Source of the DNA: an uncultured Collinsella sp.
GTDB lineage: Bacteria; Actinomycetota; Coriobacteriia; Coriobacteriales; Coriobacteriaceae
Assembly: GCA_902478935.1 (NCBI GenBank)
Contig: CABSMV010000033.1
Coordinates: 1 to 16,758 of the forward strand
Direction of reading: 5' to 3'
DNA length: 16,758 nucleotides
Of the stretch, positions 7,659 to 14,588 are shown in pieces. How positions within the stretch are numbered: position 1 is the stretch's first letter; each line of letters starts with the position of its first letter. Under the pieces are notes generated by a model, which searched no databases, was not told the DNA's origin, and saw only the letters and a list, made by a program, of their open reading frames with translations. A program made the translations under genes and the position numbers.

Positions 7659-7901
7659 CTAACCGACGGTCATGATGTGCATGGCGACCTTGGAATCGAT
7701 GCCAAAGCGTGCGCCCAGCACAGTGACGATGATATTGGCGCCACTCGAGCTCACCACGTGGATTTCGCTGCCCTCGACAAAGCCGAGGTCCTTGAGGTGG
7801 TGCTTCATATCCTCATTGCCCTTTACACGAGACACGCGCACGGTTTCGCCCGCTTTTACCATCGAAAGCGGCATTGCCGGCATCTGCGGTCCGCAAGACA
7901 T
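7659..7901 (-). CDS. feoA: FeoA-domain protein, first gene of the feo operon
   Basis: An 80-aa FeoA-family protein. After a short Met/Pro-rich lead (MSCGPQMPAMPLSMV) come KAGETVRVSRVKGNEDMKHHLKDLGFVEGSEIHVV and a C-terminal GARFGIDSKVAMHIMTV, the FeoA SH3-like fold. It is the promoter-proximal gene of feoA-feoA-feoB. The ATG at 7901 is preceded by AGGAG. Its upstream region carries a 14-bp inverted repeat with an internal TTAGT-ACTAA palindrome, a plausible iron-repressor site. No other gene lies between it and the HPr terminator. Confidence 0.95.
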   Translation of the reverse strand: MSCGPQMPAMPLSMVKAGETVRVSRVKGNEDMKHHLKDLGFVEGSEIHVVSSSGANIIVTVLGARFGIDSKVAMHIMTVG

Positions 7902-7943
7902 GAGTGGCTCCTAACGTCAGTTCGTCCTCAACATCGACGCAGT

Positions 7944-7997
7944 AAAAGTTAACCACGCCTATGTTCGCTTTAGTAAACTAACACGTGGTTAACTTTT
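7944..7997. promoter_or_regulatory. feo operon upstream inverted repeats, candidate operator region
   Basis: AAAAGTTAACCACG at 7944-7957 is repeated inverted, without mismatch, at 7984-7997, separated by 26 bp. Inside the spacer lies the short palindrome TTAGTAAACTAA. The position, 43-96 bp before the first feoA, fits a promoter-operator region. It may bind a DtxR-family metal regulator at two sites, or form a 14-bp stem in the leader RNA. Confidence 0.5.
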
Positions 7998-8043
7998 TGG
8001 AAAGGGTCCCCATTCAGATTTCGAAAAAGTTTCCTATACGAAA

Positions 8044-8082
8044 CAAAAGGGCGCGGCAAAGAGCTGTCCTTTGCCGCGCCCT
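8044..8082 (-). terminator. Terminator of the HPr gene
   Basis: A 14-bp perfect stem, 8048-8061 with 8069-8082, has a 7-nt loop. On the minus strand CCTTTTGTTT follows. It lies 7 bp past the HPr stop. Confidence 0.93.
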
Positions 8083-8089
8083 GTCATGC

Positions 8090-8338
8090 TTAGAGCGAGA
8101 GGTTTCTGATCGACGTGACGCAGGAGGCCTCATCCACACCCGAAACGCGGAACACGACATCCTCGCCACATTCGCCGCAGAGTGCCATGAGCCCTATAAC
8201 GTCGCGGCCATCGGTATGGCGGTCGCCGATGCTGACCGACACGTCACTACGATGTTTGGCAATGATGTCGTAAAGCAGCGCAACCGGGCGGGCATGCAGT
8301 CCTAACGGATCTTTAATCGTCTTCGTAAACTCGACCAT
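8090..8338 (-). CDS. ptsH: HPr-family phosphocarrier protein
   Basis: An 82-aa cytosolic phosphocarrier that passes phosphate from enzyme I to the sugar-specific PTS IIA proteins. GLHARPV places the phospho-accepting H15 and R17 exactly at family positions. The region that normally holds the regulatory Ser46 reads GRDVIGLMAL, with Asp at position 46. That removes the HPr-kinase site of Firmicutes-type HPr and puts a permanent negative charge there. I chose ATG 8338 over 8362 because GGGAGGGG lies just upstream and family members start at this point. The gene stands alone, without ptsI, between the feo operon and aspS, with its own terminator. Confidence 0.9.
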   Translation of the reverse strand: MVEFTKTIKDPLGLHARPVALLYDIIAKHRSDVSVSIGDRHTDGRDVIGLMALCGECGEDVVFRVSGVDEASCVTSIRNLSL

Positions 8339-8420
8339 GTCCCCTCCCGCGACATCGCACATTCAGCCGGCAAACCCAGCCACGTGGTAGTTATTGTACG
8401 TTACCGGCGCACCCCCGTCT

Positions 8421-8458
8421 CACAAAAAACGAGGGAAGGCACACGTCCTTCCCTCGTT
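8421..8458 (-). terminator. Terminator of aspS
   Basis: A 12-bp perfect stem, 8428-8439 with 8447-8458, has a 7-nt loop. On the minus strand a TTTTTT run follows. It lies 24 bp past the aspS stop codon. Confidence 0.95.
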
Positions 8459-8481
8459 ACAGACAATAGGTAGCCGCTCGC

Positions 8482-10269
8482 CTACATCAGGCGCAAGCTG
8501 ACGTCCTTGAGCTGGGCGCCAGAAACGGCACTCGGGGCGCCCGACATGAGGTCGGAGCCGCTAGCCGTCTTGGGGAACGCCATGACGTCGCGGATGGAAT
8601 CGGAGCCGGTGAGCAGCATGCACACGCGGTCCAGGCCCAGAGCGAAACCGCCCATCGGGGGCGCACCAAACTTGAGCGCCTCCATGAGGAAGCCGAACTG
8701 AGACTCGGCGCGCTCCTCGGTAAAGCCCAGAAGCTTGAGCATGGACATCTGCATCTCGGCGTTGTGGATACGCATACCGCCGCCGCCGGCCTCAAAGCCG
8801 TCCATGACAAAGTCATAGGTGCAAGAACCGGCTGCCAACGGATCGGCCTCGATCTTGGCGATGTCGGTCTCGGTCGGCAGGGTGAAGGGCTGGTGCTCGG
8901 CAGCGTAAGCCTTGCGGTCCTCATCCCAGTGGAACAGCGGGAAGTTGACGACCCACAGGAAGTCGTGGCCCTCGCGCTTGATCTCGAGTGCGTTGGCCAT
9001 GTGAGAACGCATACCGCCCAGAATCTCGTCAGAGAGCAGACGCGGGCCGGCGGCGAACATCACAAGGTCGCCAGGCTCGACGTCCATGCGCTCGCGCAGA
9101 GCCGCCATCTCCTCGTCCGAGAAGAACTTGACGATGGGGCTGTTGATGGAGCCGTCCTCGCGGAAGGCGATCCATGCCAGGCCCTTGGCGCCAAACGTGG
9201 AGGCCACGCCGGAGAGCTTATCAATCTTAGCACGTGCCCAGGCACCGGCGCCCTTGGCGTTGATGGCCTTGACGACAGAACCCTCCTCGTTCGCGGCGGT
9301 CGCAAAGACCTTGAACTTGGAGTTAGCAAAGATGTCGGTCAGGTCGACCAGGTGCATGCCATAGCGGGTATCGGGCTTGTCGGAGCCATAGGTGTCCATA
9401 GCCTCCCAGTAGTTCATGCGACGCAGCGGCGTGGGCATCTCGACGCCCATGCGGCCGAAGGCATCGGCCAGGACCTCTTCGAGCGCGCTCATGACATCGT
9501 TCTGGTCCACGAAGGACATCTCGATATCGACCTGAGTGAACTCGGGCTGGCGGTCGGCACGCAGGTCCTCGTCGCGGAAGCACTTGGCAACCTGGTAGTA
9601 GCGCTCGACACCACCGACCATGAGCAGCTGCTTCAGGAGCTGCGGGGACTGCGGCAGGGCGTAGAAGTTACCCGGCTGGATGCGGCTGGGGACGATGAAG
9701 TCGCGGGCGCCCTCGGGCGTGGACTTGAACAGGGAGGGCGTCTCAACCTCCATGAACTCACGGTTGTGCAGCGCCTCGCGAATGGCAAAGGTGAAGTCGG
9801 AGCGCAGCTTGAGGTTGGCCATCATTTCGGGACGACGGAGGTCCAGATAGCGATAGCGCAGGCGGGTGTCCTCGCTGGTCTCGATGCCGTCCTCGATCTG
9901 GAACGGCGGGGTGACGGACGTATTGAGTACCTCGGCGTGGTCGGTCAGGACCTCGATCTCGCCGGTCGCGAGCTTGGTGTTGGTGGTCTCCTCGCCACGA
10001 GCGCGCACGACGCCGTGGATCTTGATGGGCCACTCGGGACGCATGGTCTCGGCGATCTTAAAGGCATCGCCGTCGGAGTGCTCGGGGTCGAAGGTGAGCT
10101 GCGTGATGCCCTCGCGGTCGCGAAGGTCACAGAAGATAAGGCCGCCGTGGTCGCGGCGACGGCTCACCCAACCGGTGAGGGTGACCTCTTCGCCCACGTT
10201 CTCGAAGCGAAGCTCGCCGCAGGTACGGGTGTGCATGGAATGCTCATCGATGGGACGGGTCTGGCTCAT
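8482..10269 (-). CDS. aspS: Aspartyl-tRNA synthetase
   Basis: Charges tRNA-Asp with aspartate. A 595-aa class IIb synthetase of usual bacterial length. Order: an N-terminal OB-fold anticodon-binding domain (TLTGWVSRRRDHGGLIFCDL, residues about 30-50), the class II catalytic core with motif 2 RCFRDEDLRADRQPEFTQ near residue 230, the bacterial GAD insertion domain (about 300-420), and motif 3 GLDRVCMLLTGSDSIRDV near 545. The C-terminus ends in a conserved FPKTASGSDLMSGAPS segment. GGAGG lies 9 bases before ATG 10269; the next Met (residue 12) is a possible alternative. It is transcribed alone, divergent from serB, with a strong terminator. Whether it is discriminating or also charges tRNA-Asn cannot be told from the sequence as read. 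Confidence 0.98.
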   Translation of the reverse strand: MSQTRPIDEHSMHTRTCGELRFENVGEEVTLTGWVSRRRDHGGLIFCDLRDREGITQLTFDPEHSDGDAFKIAETMRPEWPIKIHGVVRARGEETTNTKLATGEIEVLTDHAEVLNTSVTPPFQIEDGIETSEDTRLRYRYLDLRRPEMMANLKLRSDFTFAIREALHNREFMEVETPSLFKSTPEGARDFIVPSRIQPGNFYALPQSPQLLKQLLMVGGVERYYQVAKCFRDEDLRADRQPEFTQVDIEMSFVDQNDVMSALEEVLADAFGRMGVEMPTPLRRMNYWEAMDTYGSDKPDTRYGMHLVDLTDIFANSKFKVFATAANEEGSVVKAINAKGAGAWARAKIDKLSGVASTFGAKGLAWIAFREDGSINSPIVKFFSDEEMAALRERMDVEPGDLVMFAAGPRLLSDEILGGMRSHMANALEIKREGHDFLWVVNFPLFHWDEDRKAYAAEHQPFTLPTETDIAKIEADPLAAGSCTYDFVMDGFEAGGGGMRIHNAEMQMSMLKLLGFTEERAESQFGFLMEALKFGAPPMGGFALGLDRVCMLLTGSDSIRDVMAFPKTASGSDLMSGAPSAVSGAQLKDVSLRLM

Positions 10270-10290
10270 ACCAGTGATCCTCCTTTATGG

Positions 10291-10364
10291 ATCTGTGCCG
10301 CCCCGTGTCGTTCCGGGCGGCGTCGTACAGATTTGCCCAGCCTGCGTAAACCGCGCAGCCGGGC
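10291..10364 (-). promoter_or_regulatory. Two stacked hairpins in the aspS leader
   Basis: ATCTGT (10291-10296) plus GCCGCCC (10297-10303) pair with GGGCGGC (10315-10321) and ACAGAT (10327-10332), giving a 13-bp stem interrupted by a 5-nt bulge. A second imperfect hairpin spans 10335-10364. The first ends 21 bp before the aspS start, next to the ribosome binding site. No T-box specifier or T-box sequence is seen, so a regulatory role is only possible. Confidence 0.4.
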
Positions 10365-10525
10365 ATGGCGTTCTATCTTATCGCACCCGCGTCGATGTGC
10401 CGCGAAAAAGTAGCTCTTGCCCAAAGACTTGACGGAGACGAAACAATTGACGCGGCCTGGCCGTCGCCCAAGCGCGCGGCGTGCGACAATGTGCCCCAAT
10501 ACAACCGCACTCGGAAAGGCCCGTC

Positions 10526-11161
10526 ATGACCGCACGCCTCATCGTTATGGATATCGACTCCACGCTCATCAACCAGGAGGTCATCGACCTGTTGGGCGAG
10601 GAGGCCGGCGTGGGCGAGCAGGTAGAGCAGATCACCGAGCGCGCCATGCGCGGCGAGCTCGACTTTAAGCAGGCGCTCGAGGAACGCGTGGGGCTGCTTG
10701 CCGGCTTGGATGAGAGCGTATTCGAGCGCACCTTTGAGCGCGTGACGTTTACCCCCGGCGCGCCGGAGCTTGTGCGCTCGGCACACAGCAAGGGCTGGAA
10801 GGTCGGCGTGGTAAGCGGCGGCTTTCACGAGGTCGCCGACAAGATCGTGGCCGCCGCGGGCATCGACTTTTGCCTCGCTAACCGCCTGGAGGTCGTGGAC
10901 GGCAAGCTCACCGGTAAGCTGGCGGCAGACATCGTGACCAAGGAGTCCAAGCTCATCCAGCTGCTGGATTGGGCGGTTGAGTGCGGTGTCGACATGGCCC
11001 ACACCGTCGCGATCGGCGACGGCGCCAACGACATCCCCATGATTCAGGCCGCGGGCACGGGCATCGCGTTTTGCGCCAAGCCCAAGACGCGCGAGGCCGC
11101 CCCGTTTGCCATCGACGAGCGCAACCTGATGCTCGCCATGGACATCATCCTGCGCGACTAG
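10526..11161 (+). CDS. serB: Phosphoserine phosphatase, HAD family
   Basis: Hydrolyses O-phosphoserine to serine, the last step of serine synthesis. The 211-aa protein has all four HAD motifs: motif I DIDST (D9 nucleophile, D11), motif II VVSGG, a motif III lysine in VTKESK, and motif IV IGDGANDIPM. LINQEVIDLLGEEAG and ITERAMRGELDF are typical of SerB substrate recognition. It lacks the N-terminal ACT-like part of E. coli SerB, as many short bacterial forms do. An upstream in-frame ATG at 10481 exists, but GGAAAGG sits 6 bases before ATG 10526 and the motif I spacing fits. No clear terminator separates it from larB 114 bp downstream, so some read-through into the lar genes is possible. Confidence 0.93.
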   Translation: MTARLIVMDIDSTLINQEVIDLLGEEAGVGEQVEQITERAMRGELDFKQALEERVGLLAGLDESVFERTFERVTFTPGAPELVRSAHSKGWKVGVVSGGFHEVADKIVAAAGIDFCLANRLEVVDGKLTGKLAADIVTKESKLIQLLDWAVECGVDMAHTVAIGDGANDIPMIQAAGTGIAFCAKPKTREAAPFAIDERNLMLAMDIILRD

Positions 11162-11197
11162 CCGATCCGTCTAACAATTGAATCAGTCTGTCCTATA

Positions 11198-11252
11198 GTT
11201 TCCGAACAATTTTGTCTTAGTGTTCGGAAACATACCCTTTGAGTGCTAGACT
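11198..11252 (+). promoter_or_regulatory. larB promoter with overlapping operator palindrome
   Basis: GTTTCCGAACA (11198-11208) is repeated inverted without mismatch at 11221-11231 with 12 bases between. A possible promoter overlaps it: TTCGGA (11223-11228) as -35, 18-bp spacing, then TAGACT (11247-11252) with an extended TG at 11244-11245. The right arm would cover the -35, as a repressor site should. TetR-family or Crp/Fnr-type binding are both possible; L. plantarum LarR is Crp/Fnr-type. Confidence 0.5.
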
Positions 11253-11275
11253 TTGCGCCGTCGAAGGGAACATAT

Positions 11276-12058
11276 ATGGATAAGCGAGATCTTGAGCAGT
11301 TGCTGAGCGATGTTGCCGGCGGAGCAGTCGCCCCGGCAGACGCCCTCACGCGCATCCAGACGGCGCCAACCGCCGACCTGGGTTTTGCACAGCTCGATCT
11401 TTCGCGCGGGGTGCGCCAGGGAGCCGGCGAGGTTGTCTACGGCGCCGGTAAAACCGCCGAGCAGGTTGCCGCCATTATCGAAGCACTGCGCGATGCCGGC
11501 CAGGAGCGCATCCTGGTCACGCGCCTGGACGCCGAAAAGGCAGCCCGCACCTCGGAGCTCCTCGACAACGGCATCGACCTGGGATATGCCCCGGACGCAC
11601 AGCTCGCCCTCGTGGGAGGCAAGCCCTCCCCCACCGGCAACGGACGCATCGTCGTCGCCTGCGCCGGCACGAGCGACCTGCCCGTCGCCGAAGAGGCGGC
11701 AGTGACGGCCGAGTTCTATGGCAACGAGGTCAATCGCCTCTACGACGTAGGTGTCGCCGGCCTGCACCGTCTGCTCGCGCATGCCGAGGAGCTTGCCCAG
11801 GCACAGGTGGTCATCGCCATCGCCGGCATGGAAGGCGCGCTGGCGAGCGTTATCGGCGGCCTGGTGAGCTGTCCGGTCATTGCCGTTCCCACCAGCGTGG
11901 GCTACGGCGCGAGCTTTGGTGGCGTAGCCGCACTGCTCGCCATGCTCAACTCCTGCGCCAGCGGCGTTTCGGTCGTCAATATCGACAATGGCTTTGGTGC
12001 CGCATACCAGGCAAGTCTTATCAATCATCTGAGCGCCGGCACACCCCGCGCCCGTTAA
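11276..12058 (+). CDS. larB: LarB, nickel-pincer cofactor biosynthesis carboxylase/hydrolase
   Basis: LarB carboxylates nicotinic acid adenine dinucleotide and releases AMP, the first step toward the nickel-pincer nucleotide cofactor of lactate racemase. The 260-aa product matches the family length. The N-terminal half holds the LarB-specific VVYGAGKTAEQV segment. The C-terminal half is PurE-like (AIR-carboxylase fold), with FYGNEVNRLYDVGVAGLHRL, AGMEGALASVIGGL, PVIAVPTSVGYGASFGG and a VVNIDNGFGAA end. I used ATG 11276 rather than 11243 because GAAGGGAA lies 7 bases before it and the upstream part overlaps the presumed promoter. larC follows after 10 bp; the larB stop codon is part of the AAGGAG site of larC. 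Confidence 0.95.
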   Translation: MDKRDLEQLLSDVAGGAVAPADALTRIQTAPTADLGFAQLDLSRGVRQGAGEVVYGAGKTAEQVAAIIEALRDAGQERILVTRLDAEKAARTSELLDNGIDLGYAPDAQLALVGGKPSPTGNGRIVVACAGTSDLPVAEEAAVTAEFYGNEVNRLYDVGVAGLHRLLAHAEELAQAQVVIAIAGMEGALASVIGGLVSCPVIAVPTSVGYGASFGGVAALLAMLNSCASGVSVVNIDNGFGAAYQASLINHLSAGTPRAR

Positions 12059-12068
12059 GGAGCATTCC

Positions 12069-12965
12069 ATGTCTAACCATCAGCACACGCTTATCATCGA
12101 TGGCACCTCGGGCATCAGCGGCGATATGACCGTCGCGGCCCTGCTCGACCTGGGCGCCAGCGAGGAGCACCTACGCGAACAGCTCGCCACGCTGCCGGTC
12201 GACGGCTTTTCGATCGCCGTGACGCGCGTAAACAAGCATGGCATCGACGCCTGCGATTTCGACGTCCAGCTTGCAGAGGGGCTCGAGAACCACGATCACG
12301 ATATGGCCTGGCTCTACGGCAACGAAGCGGGCACCGAGCACATGCACGAGCATGAGCACCACCATCATGACCATGATGAGCACGAACACGAGCACTGCCA
12401 CGAGCATGACCATGAGGGTCACCATCACGCCCACCACCATCACCACCGTTCTTTGACGGATGTCACCGCCATCATCGATGGCTCACGGCTAAGCGATGGT
12501 GCCAAGCGTCGTGCCCTCGCCATTTTTTCCGTACTCGCCGATGCCGAGGCAAAGGCTCACGGCAAAACGCCCGACACCGTCCTGTTTCACGAGGTGGGCG
12601 CCGTCGACTCCATCGTCGACGTCTGCTCTGTCGCCATCTGCCTCGACGACCTTGGTATTGAGGACATCGTGGTCGAGTCGCTCTCCGAGGGTCACGGCAC
12701 CATCCACTGTGCCCACGGCCTCATGCCCATTCCCGTCCCCGCTGTCGTCAACCTGTGCCAGGCGGGCAATATCGCCCTCACGCCTGCACCGGTCGCCGGC
12801 GAGCTCGTGACGCCGACGGGCGCCGCCATCGTCACCGCGCTGCGCACGTCCGACCAACTGCCCTCACGCTACCGCATCGAAGCCGTCGGCTACGGCGCCG
12901 GCAAACGCCCCTACGAAGGTTGCTCCGGTACGCTCCGCTGCCTGCTCGTTCACGCGGACGCATAG
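12069..12965 (+). CDS. larC: LarC N-terminal (LarC1-type) nickel insertion protein, lacking the C-terminal domain
   Basis: LarC inserts nickel into the pincer nucleotide in a CTP-dependent cyclometallation. The 298-aa protein begins with IIDGTSGISGDMTVAALLDLG, contains FHEVGAVDSIVDVCSVAICLDDL, HGLMPIPVPAVVNL and TPTGAAIVTAL, and ends soon after VGYGAGKRPYEG. Full-length LarC is about 400 aa or more; the C-terminal LarC2 domain, which in L. plantarum is joined to LarC1 by ribosomal frameshift, is missing. No frame downstream shows it: tetR begins 2 bp after the stop. Residues 91-126 hold 22 histidines in 36 positions plus one Cys, a likely nickel-binding store. AAGGAG overlaps the larB stop. 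Whether this form is active alone or needs a LarC2 gene elsewhere cannot be told here. Confidence 0.92.
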   Translation: MSNHQHTLIIDGTSGISGDMTVAALLDLGASEEHLREQLATLPVDGFSIAVTRVNKHGIDACDFDVQLAEGLENHDHDMAWLYGNEAGTEHMHEHEHHHHDHDEHEHEHCHEHDHEGHHHAHHHHHRSLTDVTAIIDGSRLSDGAKRRALAIFSVLADAEAKAHGKTPDTVLFHEVGAVDSIVDVCSVAICLDDLGIEDIVVESLSEGHGTIHCAHGLMPIPVPAVVNLCQAGNIALTPAPVAGELVTPTGAAIVTALRTSDQLPSRYRIEAVGYGAGKRPYEGCSGTLRCLLVHADA

Positions 12966-12967
12966 CC

Positions 12968-13507
12968 ATGGATGCCCGCAAGGCAAAAAGCCGCGCTGCC
13001 ATCGTTACGGCGTTCTCCGAGCTCCTGTGCGAGAAAGACTACGGCAAGATCACCGTCGGCGACATCATCGCTCGTGCCCACGTAGGTCGGGCCACGTTCT
13101 ACGGGCTCTTCAAGAGCAAAGATGACCTGCTCGCTGAGCTCGTGCGCGATATCTGCACCCATGCCCTCGACGATGACGGTACGCCCCTCGATGACCCACT
13201 CGTACAGGTCGAGCATATCCTCAACAACCTCTGGAATCGTCGGCAGGGTGTACGGGCACTGGTAGCCGGCGCCGGCTCACGCGTCTTCGCCGACTGCTTA
13301 CGCAAGACCATCATGTCACGAGCAGCCGAAACCGTGCCCGTCGACCCCTCAGGCCCCGCCGGCACCATGGACCGAAGCTTCCTACTACACCACATAGCCT
13401 CAAGCTTTGTAGGAATGGTCCAATGGTGGGCCTGGCACAATTTCCAAGCAGATAAAGCCGACGTAGCCAAAGACTACCTCTCAGCCATAAAGCCCCTCTT
13501 CACCTAA
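12968..13507 (+). CDS. TetR/AcrR-family transcriptional regulator
   Basis: A 179-aa DNA-binding protein. The N-terminal TetR domain is clear: AIVTAFSELLCEKDYGKITVGDIIARAHVGRATFYGLFKSKDDLL, residues about 11-55, with the usual helix-turn-helix. The C-terminal part, with HHIASSFVGMVQWWAWHN near 144-161, resembles the TetR C-terminal domains found in DhaS-like regulators. The start is 2 bp after the larC stop, so it is translationally coupled to larC, which suggests it serves the lar genes. Its target is not shown; the palindrome before larB is the best local candidate. The last 45 or so codons use many A-ending codons (CTA, ATA, GTA, CCA, GGA), unlike the GC-rich codon use just upstream. Confidence 0.88.
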   Translation: MDARKAKSRAAIVTAFSELLCEKDYGKITVGDIIARAHVGRATFYGLFKSKDDLLAELVRDICTHALDDDGTPLDDPLVQVEHILNNLWNRRQGVRALVAGAGSRVFADCLRKTIMSRAAETVPVDPSGPAGTMDRSFLLHHIASSFVGMVQWWAWHNFQADKADVAKDYLSAIKPLFT

Positions 13508-13664
13508 GTAAGAAGCTCATCCCAAATCATCGACCCAACCCAGGGCTCCGCGCACCCCAAAGTGTCACTCGCGCCTCAACGCCCCCACCAGCAACAAGCC
13601 CCTCCCATCCAAATTCAGATATATATGTTGGGTTGCTTGCTCGAGCGCAGCAAAGACCCTGCAG

Positions 13665-13784
13665 CCGTCCGCATGGGGTAACTTCCCAGCGCACTCCGCA
13701 GGACGAAAGAACCCCCGCCGCAAGTGCGCAGCGGGGGTTCTTTCATGTCCGAGGACGCGCTGGGAAGTTACCCCATGCGGACGG
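13665..13784. repeat. 120-bp concentric palindrome between converging lar transcripts
   Basis: Positions 13665-13692 and 13757-13784 are perfect 28-bp reverse complements. Between them, and exactly concentric (centre 13724.5), is the terminator stem at 13705-13744. GGAC/GTCC pairing (13701-13704 with 13747-13750) partly joins the two stems. As a result both converging transcripts carry the same 28-nt sequence just before the shared terminator. The remaining gene-free bases 13508-13664 show nothing I can assign. Confidence 0.9.
13705..13744. terminator. Bidirectional terminator for tetR (+) and larD (-)
   Basis: A perfect 14-bp stem: GAAAGAACCCCCGC at 13705-13718 with its complement at 13731-13744, loop of 12 nt. 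Each side ends in a T-rich GGTTCTTTC arm, so it can act in both directions. It sits between two converging genes. Confidence 0.85.
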
Positions 13785-13807
13785 CGGACAACCTATGTAG
13801 CCTCAGA

Positions 13808-14539
13808 CTAGAACATGCCCAAGAAACCATGCACAAACAGCGCAGCCAGAGCAGCGCCGACAAACGGAGCGATGCCAGGAACGAGCAGGCCGTACTTCCA
13901 GTTGTTGTCAGCCTTGTTCTTGATCGGCAGCACCTGATAGGCCATGCGAGGACCAAGGTCACGAGCCTGGTTCATGGCGAAGCCGGTGATGCCGCCCATG
14001 CCCATGCCAACGGCCCAAACGATCAGGCCGACGCAGATGGCGAGCATCAGAACGTTCTCGCCGGCGCGGTTAGCGGCAGCGAGGATGGCGCTGATGAACA
14101 CAAAGGTGCAGATAGCCTCGCAGAAGAAGTTACGGGCGTAGTTCGTACCCTCGGTGGTGGGGTTGGTCGAGAAGATGTTGCGCTGGGCAATGGGGTCGAC
14201 GACGCCATCGGAAGCCTTGAACTCATCGGCATACATCAACCACGCGATCACGGCGCCCGCAAAGCCGCCGAGCATATCGGCAATCATGAAGGGAATGCAG
14301 CTGCTCCACGGCACCAGGCCTACGATGCACTGGGCAAGCACCATGGCGGGGTTCATGCACACGGCGCCGCCAAAGACAAACAGGCAGACCGAGATGCCAA
14401 AAGACCAGGTGGTGATGGCAAACATGTGGCCGGAGCCCTGATACTTGGTGCCCTTGAGCACGGTATCGCAGTGCACGCCCACGCCAAAGATGATCATGAG
14501 GGCCGTTGCGCCGAATTCACAGAGGAGTTTGGTAAGCAT
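13808..14539 (-). CDS. larD: LarD-like aquaglyceroporin, probable lactate channel
   Basis: Membrane channel of the MIP (aquaporin/GlpF) family, 243 aa with six expected membrane segments. The first signature is present as MNPAMV (about 63-68). The second reads MNQARDLGPR, so the canonical NPA is NQA there while the glyceroporin ARDLGPR is kept. In L. plantarum the GlpF-type protein encoded with larA (LarD) carries lactate. Here the gene is 49 bp downstream of larA on the same strand, which supports the same role rather than glycerol uptake. The ribosome site is poor (ATAAGG close to the ATG). Transcription ends at the bidirectional terminator 64 bp downstream. A glycerol facilitator is the alternative. 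Confidence 0.85.
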   Translation of the reverse strand: MLTKLLCEFGATALMIIFGVGVHCDTVLKGTKYQGSGHMFAITTWSFGISVCLFVFGGAVCMNPAMVLAQCIVGLVPWSSCIPFMIADMLGGFAGAVIAWLMYADEFKASDGVVDPIAQRNIFSTNPTTEGTNYARNFFCEAICTFVFISAILAAANRAGENVLMLAICVGLIVWAVGMGMGGITGFAMNQARDLGPRMAYQVLPIKNKADNNWKYGLLVPGIAPFVGAALAALFVHGFLGMF

Positions 14540-14588
14540 AAAACCTTATCTTTCTTGTCGGTTACAAACGATTCGTTTAGGCAGCGCA

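Noticed and set aside
8764..10413. 549-codon plus-strand ORF opposite aspS
   Set aside because: Shadow frame of a complete aspartyl-tRNA synthetase.
10270..10480. T-box riboswitch before aspS
   Set aside because: Hairpins exist, but I see no T-box sequence, specifier-loop arrangement or terminator/antiterminator pair.
12339..12446. Tandem DNA repeat or CRISPR-like array in the CAC/CAT-rich stretch
   Set aside because: It is an in-frame histidine-rich segment of LarC without regular repeat units or spacers.
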